The position numbers and the translations under genes are program-made. From CAYPHA01 sp964410215 (GTDB lineage: Bacteria; Calditrichota; Calditrichia; Calditrichales; CAYPHA01), in NCBI GenBank assembly GCA_964410215.1, contig CAYPHA010000078.1, positions 1-19,574 of the forward strand: a DNA stretch of 19,574 bases. Direction: 5' to 3'. Shown piece by piece: positions 1 to 7,201 of the stretch (its first letter is position 1; each line of letters opens with the position of its first letter). The notes under the pieces are model-generated. The model worked only from the letters and a program-made list of their open reading frames with translations. It had not been told where the DNA came from and did not search any database.

Positions 1-1
1 A

Positions 2-367
2 CTGGGCGATGCTATCGCGAATGTACTGACTCTGATCGATGGTATCGCCGTTATTGGCGGCGGCATTGCCGGTGCAGCGCCTCTGTTTATGACAAAACTG
101 ATCGAAGAGATGAACAGTACCTATACGAATCCCGCCGGAGAAACCTATGATCGGTTGGCCCCGAAGGCATTTAATCTGGAAGATCCCGAACAATTACAGC
201 GTTTTCTCGAGGGCGATTCCAAAGAGATTACCGTCCCCGGATCATCCCGTAAAGTAGCCTATGATCCGCTCAGCCGGGTAGGCGTCGGCATATCGAAAAT
301 CGGAACATCAAAGGCGGTATCTCTTGGCGCTTATGCATTTGCATTAAATGAGATCAGTACGTCGTGA
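2..367 (+). CDS. ROK family sugar kinase, C-terminal part (5' end outside window)
   Basis: The reading frame is open from the first bases of the window to TGA at 365-367, so the gene starts upstream and about 121 C-terminal residues are visible. The visible part opens with GDAIANVLTLIDG followed by AVIGGGIAGA, the late ROK segment in which a short strand and a glycine-rich turn follow the nucleotide-binding domain. It ends with GVGISKIGTSKAVSLGAYAFAL, typical of a ROK C-terminus. ROK proteins are ATP-dependent sugar kinases (glucokinase, N-acetylglucosamine or fructokinase types) or sugar-responsive repressors. The N-terminus, which would show the ATP motif or a helix-turn-helix, is missing, so kinase versus regulator cannot be decided; the lone catalytic context favours a kinase. 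Its stop overlaps the start of the sulfatase gene in GTGA, implying translational coupling. In this locus it could phosphorylate the released monosaccharide. Confidence 0.82.
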   Translation: MGDAIANVLTLIDGIAVIGGGIAGAAPLFMTKLIEEMNSTYTNPAGETYDRLAPKAFNLEDPEQLQRFLEGDSKEITVPGSSRKVAYDPLSRVGVGISKIGTSKAVSLGAYAFALNEISTS

Positions 368-1833
368 AAAGAAGAAGATTTATAAAGAATGTCTGTTTTA
401 GTACGGCGATGCTGGCTGCCGGCGGATGCTCATCGTTCATAAAAAAACAGAAACCGAATATCCTGTTCATCCTGGTAGACGACCTGGGATGGACCGACCT
501 GGGCTGTTTCGGCAGTACGTTTTATGAAACACCGCACATTGATCGTCTTGCGGCAACAGGCATGCGTTTCACGGACGCCTATGCAGCCTGTCCTGTTTGC
601 AGCCCCACGCGGGCCAGTATAATGACCGGAAAATATCCGGCACGCATGAATACTACGGACTGGTTTGGTGGACCAAAACCGCATACGGTTGCGAACCACT
701 GGACCCGTCACAAACCTCTGCTCCCGGCTCCCTTTGAAGAAAATATGGCGCTGGAAGAAGTCACTATCGCAGAAACCCTCAAAGAAGCAGGCTATCAAAC
801 CTTTTTTGCCGGTAAATGGCATCTGGGCATGACCGATGCCTTCTGGCCGGAACATCAGGGCTTTGATAGTAATATAGGCGGCTGGAAAAAAGGCTCCCCG
901 TCAAGGCCGGGCCTCTATTTTTCGCCTTATGGAAATCCGCGTCTTGAAGATGGCCCCGAGGGCGAGCACCTGCCTGATCGGCTGGCTGATGAAACCATAC
1001 ATTTTATAGATGATCACAAAGACAATCCGTTCCTTGCGTATTTATCTTTTTATTCCGTGCATACACCCCTGCAAAGCCGGGATGATCTGAAGGTAAAATA
1101 TCAGCAGAAAAGAGAGACGATATCCCCGGAAGAACCGATCTGGGGCCAGGAGGGTGAGCGCAAAGTCCGGCTGGTACAGGAACATGCCGTTTATGCGGGG
1201 ATGGTCGAGGCCATGGACCAGGCAGTGGGTAAAGTCCTCGATCATATCGACAATTTGGGGTTGACGGATAATACGATTGTCGTTTTTATGTCGGACAACG
1301 GCGGATTGTCCACATCGGAGGGACATCCCACATCGAATCTTCCCCTGCGTGCCGGAAAAGGGTGGCTATACGAGGGCGGCATACGCGAGCCGATGATTAT
1401 CAGGGCGCCGGGAATAACCGCGCCGGGAAGCACCAGCCCGGAGCCGGTAACCAGCACGGATTTTTATCCGACAATCCTTGAACTGGCCGGTCTGCCACAA
1501 CGTCCCGACCAACATATCGATGGCCGCAGTCTTGTGCCGTTGCTTCAAGGCGGTTTGAACATCGATCGTGATGCTATTTTCTGGCACTATCCGCATTATG
1601 GAAATCAGGGAGGGGCTCCGGGAGCGGCCATTCGAAACGGAGACTGGAAGCTGATCGAATTCTTTGAAGACAACCATCTGGAATTATACAATCTGAAGGA
1701 TGATATCGGCGAACAGAATAATATGGCTGAAATGCACCCGGAAATTGTGAAGGAATTAAGAGAAAAATTACATGCATGGCAGAAGGATGTGGATGCCCGT
1801 TTTCCGTCCCCAAATCCTGATGCGGCCGGATAA
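364..1833 (+). CDS. Sulfatase (alkaline-phosphatase superfamily, Cys-type S1), exported
   Basis: A 489-residue arylsulfatase-like hydrolase. The GTG start overlaps the ROK stop by 4 bp. The N-terminus has KRRRF followed by a hydrophobic stretch ending in GGC22, compatible with a Tat and/or lipoprotein signal. The metal site begins at VDD (D39, D40). The formylglycine motif is C79-S-P-T-R83, followed by ASIMTGKYPAR, so C79 must be oxidised to formylglycine. GKWHLG lies at 150-155, and the second metal pair D311-N312 lies in SDNGG. Length and motif order are normal for family S1. The substrate is probably a sulfated glycan or small sulfate ester; no subfamily can be assigned here. Cys-type sulfatases need a dedicated maturase (FGE or anSME). 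The SUMF1 domain at 12870-14402 lacks FGE catalytic cysteines and should not be assumed to serve. The tail (FPSPNPDAAG) is typical of exported sulfatases of marine heterotrophs. Confidence 0.93.
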   Translation: MKRRRFIKNVCFSTAMLAAGGCSSFIKKQKPNILFILVDDLGWTDLGCFGSTFYETPHIDRLAATGMRFTDAYAACPVCSPTRASIMTGKYPARMNTTDWFGGPKPHTVANHWTRHKPLLPAPFEENMALEEVTIAETLKEAGYQTFFAGKWHLGMTDAFWPEHQGFDSNIGGWKKGSPSRPGLYFSPYGNPRLEDGPEGEHLPDRLADETIHFIDDHKDNPFLAYLSFYSVHTPLQSRDDLKVKYQQKRETISPEEPIWGQEGERKVRLVQEHAVYAGMVEAMDQAVGKVLDHIDNLGLTDNTIVVFMSDNGGLSTSEGHPTSNLPLRAGKGWLYEGGIREPMIIRAPGITAPGSTSPEPVTSTDFYPTILELAGLPQRPDQHIDGRSLVPLLQGGLNIDRDAIFWHYPHYGNQGGAPGAAIRNGDWKLIEFFEDNHLELYNLKDDIGEQNNMAEMHPEIVKELREKLHAWQKDVDARFPSPNPDAAG

Positions 1834-1904
1834 GTGCCTGTTATTCTTGCAGCGAGACGTGCTGAACCGATTTATGGATTTAAAACAGGTTATTTAAATA
1901 ATTC

Positions 1905-1932
1905 TTGCAATAGATGTTTTCATCCCTTTAAT
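1905..1932 (+). promoter_or_regulatory. Possible sigma70-like promoter upstream of the 2005 gene
   Basis: The 171-bp gap between the sulfatase stop and the next gene is the longest one without an evident repeat, and it is AT-rich. TTGCAA (1905-1910), 16 bp, then TTTAAT (1927-1932) fits a -35/-10 pair with 4/6 and 5/6 matches. No terminator hairpin is visible after the sulfatase. The match is weak enough to occur by chance, and FCB-type organisms may use other consensus elements. The ribosome-binding site of the following gene is GGGAG at 1994-1998. Confidence 0.22.
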
Positions 1933-2004
1933 TAGTTGTCTTCGAAAACTTTCTACATTTAAAAAAAAGCCGGTTATTTTTTAAAGGTAAATTGGGAGAA
2001 GAAT

Positions 2005-3174
2005 ATGGGGATTCGCAAACTTAAAATGGGACTTGTCGGTGGCGGGCCGGGTTCTTTCATCGCGGCGGTCCATCAGAAAGCGGCACTGATGGATGGAAAG
2101 ATCGATTTTGTCGCCGGTGCCTTCAGCCGGGATCCTGAAAAATCCAGAAATGCCGGAAAATCCTATTTTCTCGATGAAAACCGGGTATATGCCAGTTACA
2201 GAGAGATGATTGAAAAAGAATCGGCACTGCCGGAAGGCGAGCGCATCGATTTTGTTGCCATTTCCACACCAAACGATTCCCATTTTCCCATAGCCCGGGA
2301 TTTCATTAAAGCCGGATTTCACATCATGTGTGAGAAGCCGATGACCTTTAATTCGGAGGAAGCCAGGCAGCTTAAAAGCCTGGTTGAAAAGAGCGGTATC
2401 GTGTTCGGTTTAATGCATAATTATACGGGCTATCCCATGGTGAAGCTGGCCCGTGATATGGTGCGGAACGGGGACATTGGTGAAATCCGGAAAATCGTCG
2501 TGCAGTATCCGCAGGGGTGGCTTACGAAACCGCTGGAGCAGGATGGTAATATGCAGGCATCCTGGCGAACAGATCCAAAACAGAGCGGAGCAGCCGGCTG
2601 TATCGGCGATATCGGAACCCATGCCGCCAACCTGGCCGAATATATCTCCGGTTTACAAATTACACAGTTATGTGCCGATTTAACTATGTTTGTTCCCAAT
2701 CGCTTACTCGATGATGATGGTAATCTGCTGGTCCGCTATAATAACGGTGCGAAAGGCCTCATTCACGCCAGCCAGATATCCGTCGGTGAGGAAAATGACC
2801 TGGCCATCTGGATCTTCGGATCGGAAAAAGGGATCGAATGGCACCAGGAAAATCCCAACCATCTGAATGTCAAAGTGGTGAACGGACCAATGGAGGTGTG
2901 GAAGCGGGGAAATCCTTATATCGGAGATAAAAGCCCGGCCGCCGGAAGGGCAATGCGAACACCCTTCGGCCATCCGGAAGGGTTTATCGAAGCGTTTGCC
3001 AATGTCTACAATAATTTTGCCGACACGTTGCGCGCTAATCTCAACGGCGAAAAACCGGATCCGTTATACCTCGATTTCCCCGGTGTCGATGACGGACTGC
3101 GCGGTATGATCTTTATTGAAACAGTCATCAAAAGCAGTAAAAGCGAACGAAAGTGGACTGAATTACCGGGATGA
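2005..3174 (+). CDS. Gfo/Idh/MocA family NAD(P)-dependent oxidoreductase, cytoplasmic
   Basis: A 389-residue sugar dehydrogenase with no signal peptide. The Rossmann fold opens with MGLVGGGPGSF (glycines 12-14 and 16). The family motif E110-K111-P112 is intact, with K111 the conserved lysine near the nicotinamide. The C-terminal substrate domain contains G-D202-I-G-T-H206, giving the Asp/His pair typical of active members. A GGGAG ribosome site 6 nt before ATG supports the start. It forms a unit with the TIM-barrel gene downstream; such dehydrogenase plus isomerase/epimerase-like pairs are common in inositol, levoglucosan and 3-keto-sugar catabolism. The likely reaction is reversible oxidation of a cyclic sugar or polyol hydroxyl, or reduction of a keto-sugar. 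The substrate cannot be read from the sequence. Being cytoplasmic, it could be the step that returns reducing equivalents after uptake. Confidence 0.9.
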   Translation: MGIRKLKMGLVGGGPGSFIAAVHQKAALMDGKIDFVAGAFSRDPEKSRNAGKSYFLDENRVYASYREMIEKESALPEGERIDFVAISTPNDSHFPIARDFIKAGFHIMCEKPMTFNSEEARQLKSLVEKSGIVFGLMHNYTGYPMVKLARDMVRNGDIGEIRKIVVQYPQGWLTKPLEQDGNMQASWRTDPKQSGAAGCIGDIGTHAANLAEYISGLQITQLCADLTMFVPNRLLDDDGNLLVRYNNGAKGLIHASQISVGEENDLAIWIFGSEKGIEWHQENPNHLNVKVVNGPMEVWKRGNPYIGDKSPAAGRAMRTPFGHPEGFIEAFANVYNNFADTLRANLNGEKPDPLYLDFPGVDDGLRGMIFIETVIKSSKSERKWTELPG

Positions 3175-3194
3175 TAATAAAATCTCTACCCAAT

Positions 3195-3262
3195 GTCATC
3201 CCGATGGGTCTTTGCAGGTGTCGCTCAGGACGTTCCTTACAAACGCTTCTGCCGACTAATAA
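3195..3262 (+). repeat. Dispersed-repeat-like fragment beginning GTCATCCCG
   Basis: The 191-bp spacer 3175-3365 contains non-coding text that looks like a degraded intergenic repeat. GTCATCCCGA at 3195-3204 is followed by a CAGGTGTCGCTCAGGACG segment that partly mirrors it (rightward TCAGGAC against leftward GTCATCCCGA). The 9-mer GTCATCCCG recurs at 4465-4473 inside the mobile-like element of the next spacer. Both copies therefore probably derive from palindromic GTCATCCCG-type repeats, which I recall as common in environmental bacterial genomes. The boundaries are approximate. Confidence 0.4.
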
Positions 3263-3313
3263 GAATGAGAAATCGCTTTATAAATAAGCTTAAACCGATA
3301 AAATTTTCAGTGA

Positions 3314-3343
3314 CCTCAGTGTGCATCTCTGCGATCTCTGTGG
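3314..3343 (+). repeat. Degenerate 10-nt tandem tract (three units)
   Basis: Three consecutive 10-nt units can be laid out: CCTCAGTGTG (3314-3323), CATCTCTGCG (3324-3333) and ATCTCTGTGG (3334-3343), followed by TGAA. They share a TCTCTG-like core. The tract lies immediately upstream of the ribosome-binding site of the isomerase gene and happens to be open in that gene's frame. It therefore extends the apparent ORF upstream to a GTG at 3321 without being coding. Confidence 0.4.
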
Positions 3344-3352
3344 TGAAGACAG

Positions 3353-3359
3353 AAAGGAG
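3353..3359 (+). promoter_or_regulatory. Ribosome-binding site that fixes the start of the 3366 gene
   Basis: AAAGGAG lies 6 nt before ATG at 3366. It overrides the upstream in-frame GTG at 3321, which sits in repeat-like sequence, has no Shine-Dalgarno and would add 15 residues not expected for the family. Confidence 0.75.
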
Positions 3360-3365
3360 TTATTC

Positions 3366-4361
3366 ATGAGTCGTCCGGTAACCTTATTCACCGGTCAATG
3401 GGCCGACCTTCCCCTGGAAACACTGGCTGAAAAAGCCGCTTCATGGGGCTATGACGGATTGGAACTGGCCTGTTGGGGAGATCACCTGGATGTGGATAAA
3501 GCCGCTGCCGATCCTGCTTATTGTGAGAAGCAAAAGGCGATCCTGGACAAATACGAACTGAGCCTGTATGCCATCAGTCACCACCTTGCCGGCCAGCTGG
3601 TGTGTGATCCCAATACGGATAAACGGTCCGATGCTTTTGCGCCTGAATCCTGTCACGGCAATCCGGAAAAGAAGAGAGAATGGGCCGTGGAAACCATGAA
3701 AAACACAGCCAGGGCGGCGAAAAACCTGGGACTGAAAGTCGTCAACGGGTTTACCGGGTCCCCCATCTGGCACCTGCTTTACAGTTTTCCTCCGGTTGCC
3801 ACGGAGACGATTGAAGAGGGGTACCGGTCATTTGCAAAGCTATGGCATCCCATTCTCGATGTGTTCGATGAATGCGGCGTACGTTTCGGGCTCGAAGTGC
3901 ATCCGACGGAAATCGCCTTCGATATTGTTACGGCCAGACGTGCACTTCAGGCACTCGACAACCGTGAAACGTTCGGTTTTAATTTTGATCCCAGCCATCT
4001 GCACTGGCAGATGATGGATCCTGTGTTTTTTCTAAAAGAGTTTCCCGAACGTATCTATCATGTCCACATGAAAGATGCCGCCCTGCAGCTGGACGGCAAA
4101 AACGGTATCCTTTCCTCCCATCTTGATTTCGGACATCCGGAAAGAGGCTGGGATTTTAGATCGTTAGGCCGCGGTGGCGTGGATTTCGAGGAAATTATCC
4201 GGACATTGAATCATCTGGGCTATGATGGCCCCCTTTCGGTCGAGTGGGAAGACAGTGGTATGGATCGTGAAATGGGCGCCAGGGAGGCCTGTGAATTCGT
4301 GAAGGCGATGGATTTTAAACCGTCTGTTGTCGCTTTTGATGCTGCTTTTGATAAAAAATAA
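3366..4361 (+). CDS. Xylose-isomerase-like TIM-barrel sugar isomerase/epimerase/lyase
   Basis: The protein has 331 residues from ATG 3366 and belongs to the AP-endonuclease-2/xylose-isomerase-like TIM-barrel superfamily (PF01261). It begins SRPVTLFTGQWADLPLETLA with the usual early GYDGLELACWGDH strand. A metal site can be traced: E177 (GLEVHP), D208 and H211 (NFDPSHLHW), H232/H234 with K236-D237 (YHVHMKDA), and E293 (LSVEWED). No signal peptide is present, so it is cytoplasmic, like its upstream dehydrogenase partner. Family members include sugar epimerases, IolE/IolI-type dehydratase and isomerase, and metal-dependent enzymes that act on 3-keto-glycosides by beta-elimination or hydration. 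Given the dehydrogenase upstream, a keto-sugar substrate is plausible but inferred. The 191-bp spacer carries repeats rather than a clear promoter, so it may still be cotranscribed with the 2005 gene. Confidence 0.88.
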   Translation: MSRPVTLFTGQWADLPLETLAEKAASWGYDGLELACWGDHLDVDKAAADPAYCEKQKAILDKYELSLYAISHHLAGQLVCDPNTDKRSDAFAPESCHGNPEKKREWAVETMKNTARAAKNLGLKVVNGFTGSPIWHLLYSFPPVATETIEEGYRSFAKLWHPILDVFDECGVRFGLEVHPTEIAFDIVTARRALQALDNRETFGFNFDPSHLHWQMMDPVFFLKEFPERIYHVHMKDAALQLDGKNGILSSHLDFGHPERGWDFRSLGRGGVDFEEIIRTLNHLGYDGPLSVEWEDSGMDREMGAREACEFVKAMDFKPSVVAFDAAFDKK

Positions 4362-4365
4362 AAAA

Positions 4366-4429
4366 TACAAAATACAAAATACTATGAGCTGACGGGAGTA
4401 ACTAAAGACTAAAGACAAAAGATTAAAGA
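4366..4429 (+). repeat. 7-nt periodic A-rich spacer tract, interrupted by a MITE-like insertion
   Basis: Right after the isomerase stop the sequence runs as heptamers. TACAAAA occurs at 4366-4372 and 4373-4379, then TACTATG at 4380-4386. After a less regular middle come CTAAAGA (4402-4408), CTAAAGA (4409-4415), CAAAAGA (4416-4422) and TTAAAGA (4423-4429). The same phrase resumes after the inserted element (TTAAAGA at 4567-4573, then A-rich text to about 4590). No ORF or hairpin explains it. Confidence 0.6.
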
Positions 4430-4573
4430 TTGAGTCCACTCCGATAAGTGCTAATTACAGAGTTGTCATCCCGAACTTGTTTCGGGATCCACTGTTTTTA
4501 TTGAACTTAGAGATGCTGAAATAAATTCAGCATGACACCATCGTGCTTTTCGGAGTGGACTCAAGATTAAAGA
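4421..4573. mobile_element. MITE-like non-autonomous element with terminal inverted repeats and putative 9-bp target duplication
   Basis: The element core spans 4430-4564 (135 bp). The left end TTGAGTCCACTCCG (4430-4443) is the exact reverse complement of the right end (4551-4564), and the inverted repeat continues with three mismatches to about 22 bp. It is flanked by GATTAAAGA on both sides (4421-4429 and 4565-4573), a candidate target-site duplication. Inside are two perfect 8-bp stem, 5-nt loop hairpins: ATCCCGAA/TTCGGGAT (4468-4488) and ATGCTGAA/TTCAGCAT (4513-4533). They are enclosed by GTCAT (4465-4469) and ATGAC (4532-4536). There is no transposase. Because the flank is itself a 7-nt repeat tract, the duplication could partly be coincidental; the long terminal inverted repeat is the firm evidence. 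Confidence 0.65.
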
Positions 4574-4607
4574 TAAAAAGACAAACAAGTTAGGCGAGAT
4601 TACCCTC

Positions 4608-5888
4608 ATGAAAAGACGTACTTTTATTAAGCGGATTGGCGCCGGTATGGCGGCTGCCTCTGTATTTCCGGCAATCATTCCGAATTCGGCATTTGGATCG
4701 AATGACCGCATCACGATCGGTTGCATCGGTGTCGGAAGCATGGGAACTTCGAATATGAAACAGTTTTTCAACCAGCCGGATTGCCGGATCGTGGCCGTCT
4801 GTGATGTCGACCGCAAACACAGGGAGAACGCCAAAGCACTGGTGGATAAGACTTACCAGGATACCGGGTGTAAAATGTTTCATGATCACCGGGATCTTTT
4901 AAATGAACCGGGGATCGATGCGGTGATGATCGCCACACCGGATCACTGGCATGCCATAATTGCTATTGAAGCGGCGCGGGCCGGTAAGGATATCTATGCT
5001 GAAAAACCCCTGGCTTACACGATTAAAGAGGGCAGAGCCATTGTAAATGCGGTCCGGCAGAATGAAGTGATCTGGCAGACCGGGAGCTGGCAGCGCTCCC
5101 AGCAGCATTTTCGTTTTGCCTGCGAGCTCGTCCGAAACGGCCGGATCGGTAAGGTCGAGCTGGTGCGCGTCGGACTGCCTTACGGAAACGGCGGTGCCGA
5201 TGCCGACACGTCCATACAGGATCCCCCGGAATATTTCGATTACGAACGCTGGCTGGGACCCGCACCGTGGCGTCCGTACAGTCCGGGCCGTTGTCACTGG
5301 CATTTTCGCTGGGTGAGTGATTACAGCGGGGGACAGCTCACCGACTGGGCCGGTCATCACTGCGATATCGCCAACTGGGCCATGAATACCGAGAATAAAG
5401 CACCTTATAAAATTGAGGGTAAAGCGGACTTTCCACCGGCTGAAAACGGACTGTACGATACACCACCTTCCTATTATTTCGAATGTGAATATAAGGAGGG
5501 ATTTAAAATGATTGTCGCCGATTCCCGTCAGCAACCGAAAGGAATGGGCGCCCATTTTATTGGAGATGAGGGCTGGATTCATGTGAACCGCTCCGGATTA
5601 TGGACGAAACCCGAATTCCTGAAACGTTCCGTGATCCGTCCGGATGAAGTGAACCTGTATAAAAGTGAAAACCATTATAAAAACTTTCTGGAATGTGTGA
5701 AGTCCCGTAAACCGACCATAACCCCGGTAGAAGCGGCGTACCATGCCATCCTTGTCGGACACCTGGGAAATATTGCAATGAAGACCGGTCATTCTGTTGA
5801 ATGGGATTCTGAAAAGGAAGGATTCGTCGGTGATGACATCGCGAACCGTTATCTGATGCGCCCGATGCGGTCGCCGTGGCGTCTGTGA
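4608..5888 (+). CDS. Tat-exported Gfo/Idh/MocA family oxidoreductase
   Basis: A 426-residue protein. The N-terminus MKRRTFIKRIGAGMAAASVF is a textbook twin-arginine signal, so it is folded with cofactor in the cytoplasm and exported. The mature enzyme starts with ITIGCIGVGSMG (Rossmann), and the family motif E132-K133-P134 is intact. A marker of the exported subfamily, RWLGPAPW, lies in the middle, and the substrate domain has D246-W-A-G-H250-H251-C-D253. The C-terminus RPMRSPWRL is nearly identical to that of the 7202 protein, and both share FRFACELVRNGRIGKV, so these two are close paralogues. Zymomonas glucose-fructose oxidoreductase is the precedent for a Tat-exported member with tightly bound NADP. 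The likely role is oxidation or transhydrogenation of a sugar in the periplasm; the substrate is unknown. A weak ribosome site, AGGCGAG, precedes ATG. Confidence 0.92.
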   Translation: MKRRTFIKRIGAGMAAASVFPAIIPNSAFGSNDRITIGCIGVGSMGTSNMKQFFNQPDCRIVAVCDVDRKHRENAKALVDKTYQDTGCKMFHDHRDLLNEPGIDAVMIATPDHWHAIIAIEAARAGKDIYAEKPLAYTIKEGRAIVNAVRQNEVIWQTGSWQRSQQHFRFACELVRNGRIGKVELVRVGLPYGNGGADADTSIQDPPEYFDYERWLGPAPWRPYSPGRCHWHFRWVSDYSGGQLTDWAGHHCDIANWAMNTENKAPYKIEGKADFPPAENGLYDTPPSYYFECEYKEGFKMIVADSRQQPKGMGAHFIGDEGWIHVNRSGLWTKPEFLKRSVIRPDEVNLYKSENHYKNFLECVKSRKPTITPVEAAYHAILVGHLGNIAMKTGHSVEWDSEKEGFVGDDIANRYLMRPMRSPWRL

Positions 5889-5889
5889 T

Positions 5890-5952
5890 ACATAATAAAA
5901 AATACAAAATAAAAAGTACAAAATAATAAAGTAAAAAATATGAAGTAAAGCG
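5890..5952 (+). repeat. 7-nt periodic A-rich spacer tract
   Basis: The 74-bp gap between the 4608 and 5963 genes is almost wholly a degenerate heptamer array. ACATAAT begins at 5890, then AAAAAAT, ACAAAAT (5904-5910), AAAAAGT, ACAAAAT (5918-5924), AATAAAG, TAAAAAA, TATGAAG and TAAAGCG. ACAAAAT is also the unit seen just after the isomerase gene at 4367-4380. No canonical ribosome-binding site is visible between this tract and the ATG at 5963. Confidence 0.55.
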
Positions 5953-5962
5953 ATGGATTTTT

Positions 5963-7189
5963 ATGAAGATTTGGATAGGTTTAATTAGCGTTATGATCGC
6001 GGTCCATGGCTGTTCGGGTGATAAGCAGATCGGGAAGATAGTGGTTGAGGGCAATCCGGCTGGTGAAGTGGCATGCCCGGTATCTATCGAAATGCCTTCG
6101 ATGTCTGATCTCAATGCAACGGATGCCTGTGTTCTTAAAAGTGAAAGGACAGGCAGGATGCTGCAGGCTCAGTTCGAGGGTAACCATCTTTTATTTGTTC
6201 TGCCTCCCGGAGAGACCGGTACATTTCAATTAATTCAAACTTCCGCTGATTCCGATCCAGGTTTGTTGGTTAGGGAGAATGACAGCTCGCTGGTCATTCT
6301 GGATCAAGACCGGCCTGTGCTCAATTACATGCACCGGCTGACCGGCCCGTCCGGGAACGACGATTTTCTGTATTTGAGAAATGGTTTTATCCATCCGTTA
6401 TGGTCTCCCGCGGGGAACGTCCTGACAGCGATTCATCCGCCGGATCACCTGCATCATCTTGGATTGTGGAATCCATGGACCCGCGTAAAATACGAAGACA
6501 GGTATCTCGATTTCTGGAACCTCGGCAAAGGCGAAGCCACCGTAAGACATAAGCGTTTCATCGAAATGCATGACGGTCCGGTCAGAGCAGGCTTCGGGGC
6601 GGAAAAAATATATCTGGAACGAACGAAAGAGGGCAAACTGGAACCGGTTCTCAATGAAGTAGTGCATGTGCGCGCCTGGCAGGTGGCAGATTTCCCGGGT
6701 TTTTTCATCGATTATATAATCGAACAGGAATGTGCGGGAGAGAGTCCTGTATTACTCGAGGAATACCGTTATGGAGGATTCGGGCTTCGGGCGACAGCAG
6801 CATGGCGAAATGAAAACCGGAATTATGTGACATCCGAAGGGGATTCCATCGATACCGCCGACGGGGCAAGGGCACGCTGGTGCCGTATCTGGGGACGGGC
6901 GCCGAAAGGTGTGTCGACGATTCTTTTTATGAGTCATACCACGAATCACGAACATCCTGAACCGATCCGTATCTGGAATAAATCCTTTGACGATACATTC
7001 TTTAATTTCTGTCCCATAAAAAAGAATGACTGGCTCATCGAACCGGGAAATGTGTACACCCGGAAATACAGAATGTATGTGACGGATGGTACGCTTACAG
7101 ATGATTTATCTGAAGCCTTGTGGACGGCGTTTACGAGCTCTCCGAAGATCTCACTGATGTCTAATAATGCAACTGCAAATGAAAACTGA
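5963..7189 (+). CDS. DUF6807 (PmoA-like) family lipoprotein
   Basis: A 408-residue exported protein. The N-terminus has a short hydrophobic stretch ending VHGC17SGD, a plausible if imperfect lipobox, predicting an anchored lipoprotein. The body matches the DUF6807 family, often annotated 'methane oxygenase PmoA' although it has nothing to do with particulate methane monooxygenase. The histidine-rich signature H158-P-P-D-H162-L-H164-H165-L-G-L-W169 is present, followed by DFWNLGKGEATVRH and later GGFGLRATAAW and FMSHTTNHEHPEPIRIW. The clustered histidines may bind a metal or sit in an active site, but no reaction is established for the family that I can cite. It lies between two paralogous Tat-exported Gfo/Idh/MocA genes, the usual neighbourhood for DUF6807, so a role in processing the same extracytoplasmic sugar substrate is likely. 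Confidence 0.8.
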   Translation: MKIWIGLISVMIAVHGCSGDKQIGKIVVEGNPAGEVACPVSIEMPSMSDLNATDACVLKSERTGRMLQAQFEGNHLLFVLPPGETGTFQLIQTSADSDPGLLVRENDSSLVILDQDRPVLNYMHRLTGPSGNDDFLYLRNGFIHPLWSPAGNVLTAIHPPDHLHHLGLWNPWTRVKYEDRYLDFWNLGKGEATVRHKRFIEMHDGPVRAGFGAEKIYLERTKEGKLEPVLNEVVHVRAWQVADFPGFFIDYIIEQECAGESPVLLEEYRYGGFGLRATAAWRNENRNYVTSEGDSIDTADGARARWCRIWGRAPKGVSTILFMSHTTNHEHPEPIRIWNKSFDDTFFNFCPIKKNDWLIEPGNVYTRKYRMYVTDGTLTDDLSEALWTAFTSSPKISLMSNNATANEN

Positions 7190-7201
7190 ACTGTTACTGC
7201 T

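Noticed and set aside
3321..3365. N-terminal extension of the isomerase from GTG 3321
   Set aside because: It is encoded by a 10-nt tandem tract and lacks a ribosome site, while AAAGGAG precedes ATG 3366.
4366..4429. CRISPR-like array
   Set aside because: The repeats are 7-nt contiguous units without spacers, far too short for CRISPR.
4468..4499. Dedicated intrinsic terminator of the isomerase gene
   Set aside because: The hairpin with a nearby T-run belongs to an inserted repeat element and the T-run is separated from the stem by 6 nt. Termination is possible but is not the best description.
4899..5582. 227-codon open frame on the minus strand
   Set aside because: It lies wholly inside the well-supported + strand dehydrogenase gene, has no recognisable domain, and is a codon-bias shadow.
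5963..7189. Methane monooxygenase subunit (PmoA)
   Set aside because: The name is a database misnomer for DUF6807; the protein is a soluble lipoprotein, not a multi-span membrane subunit.
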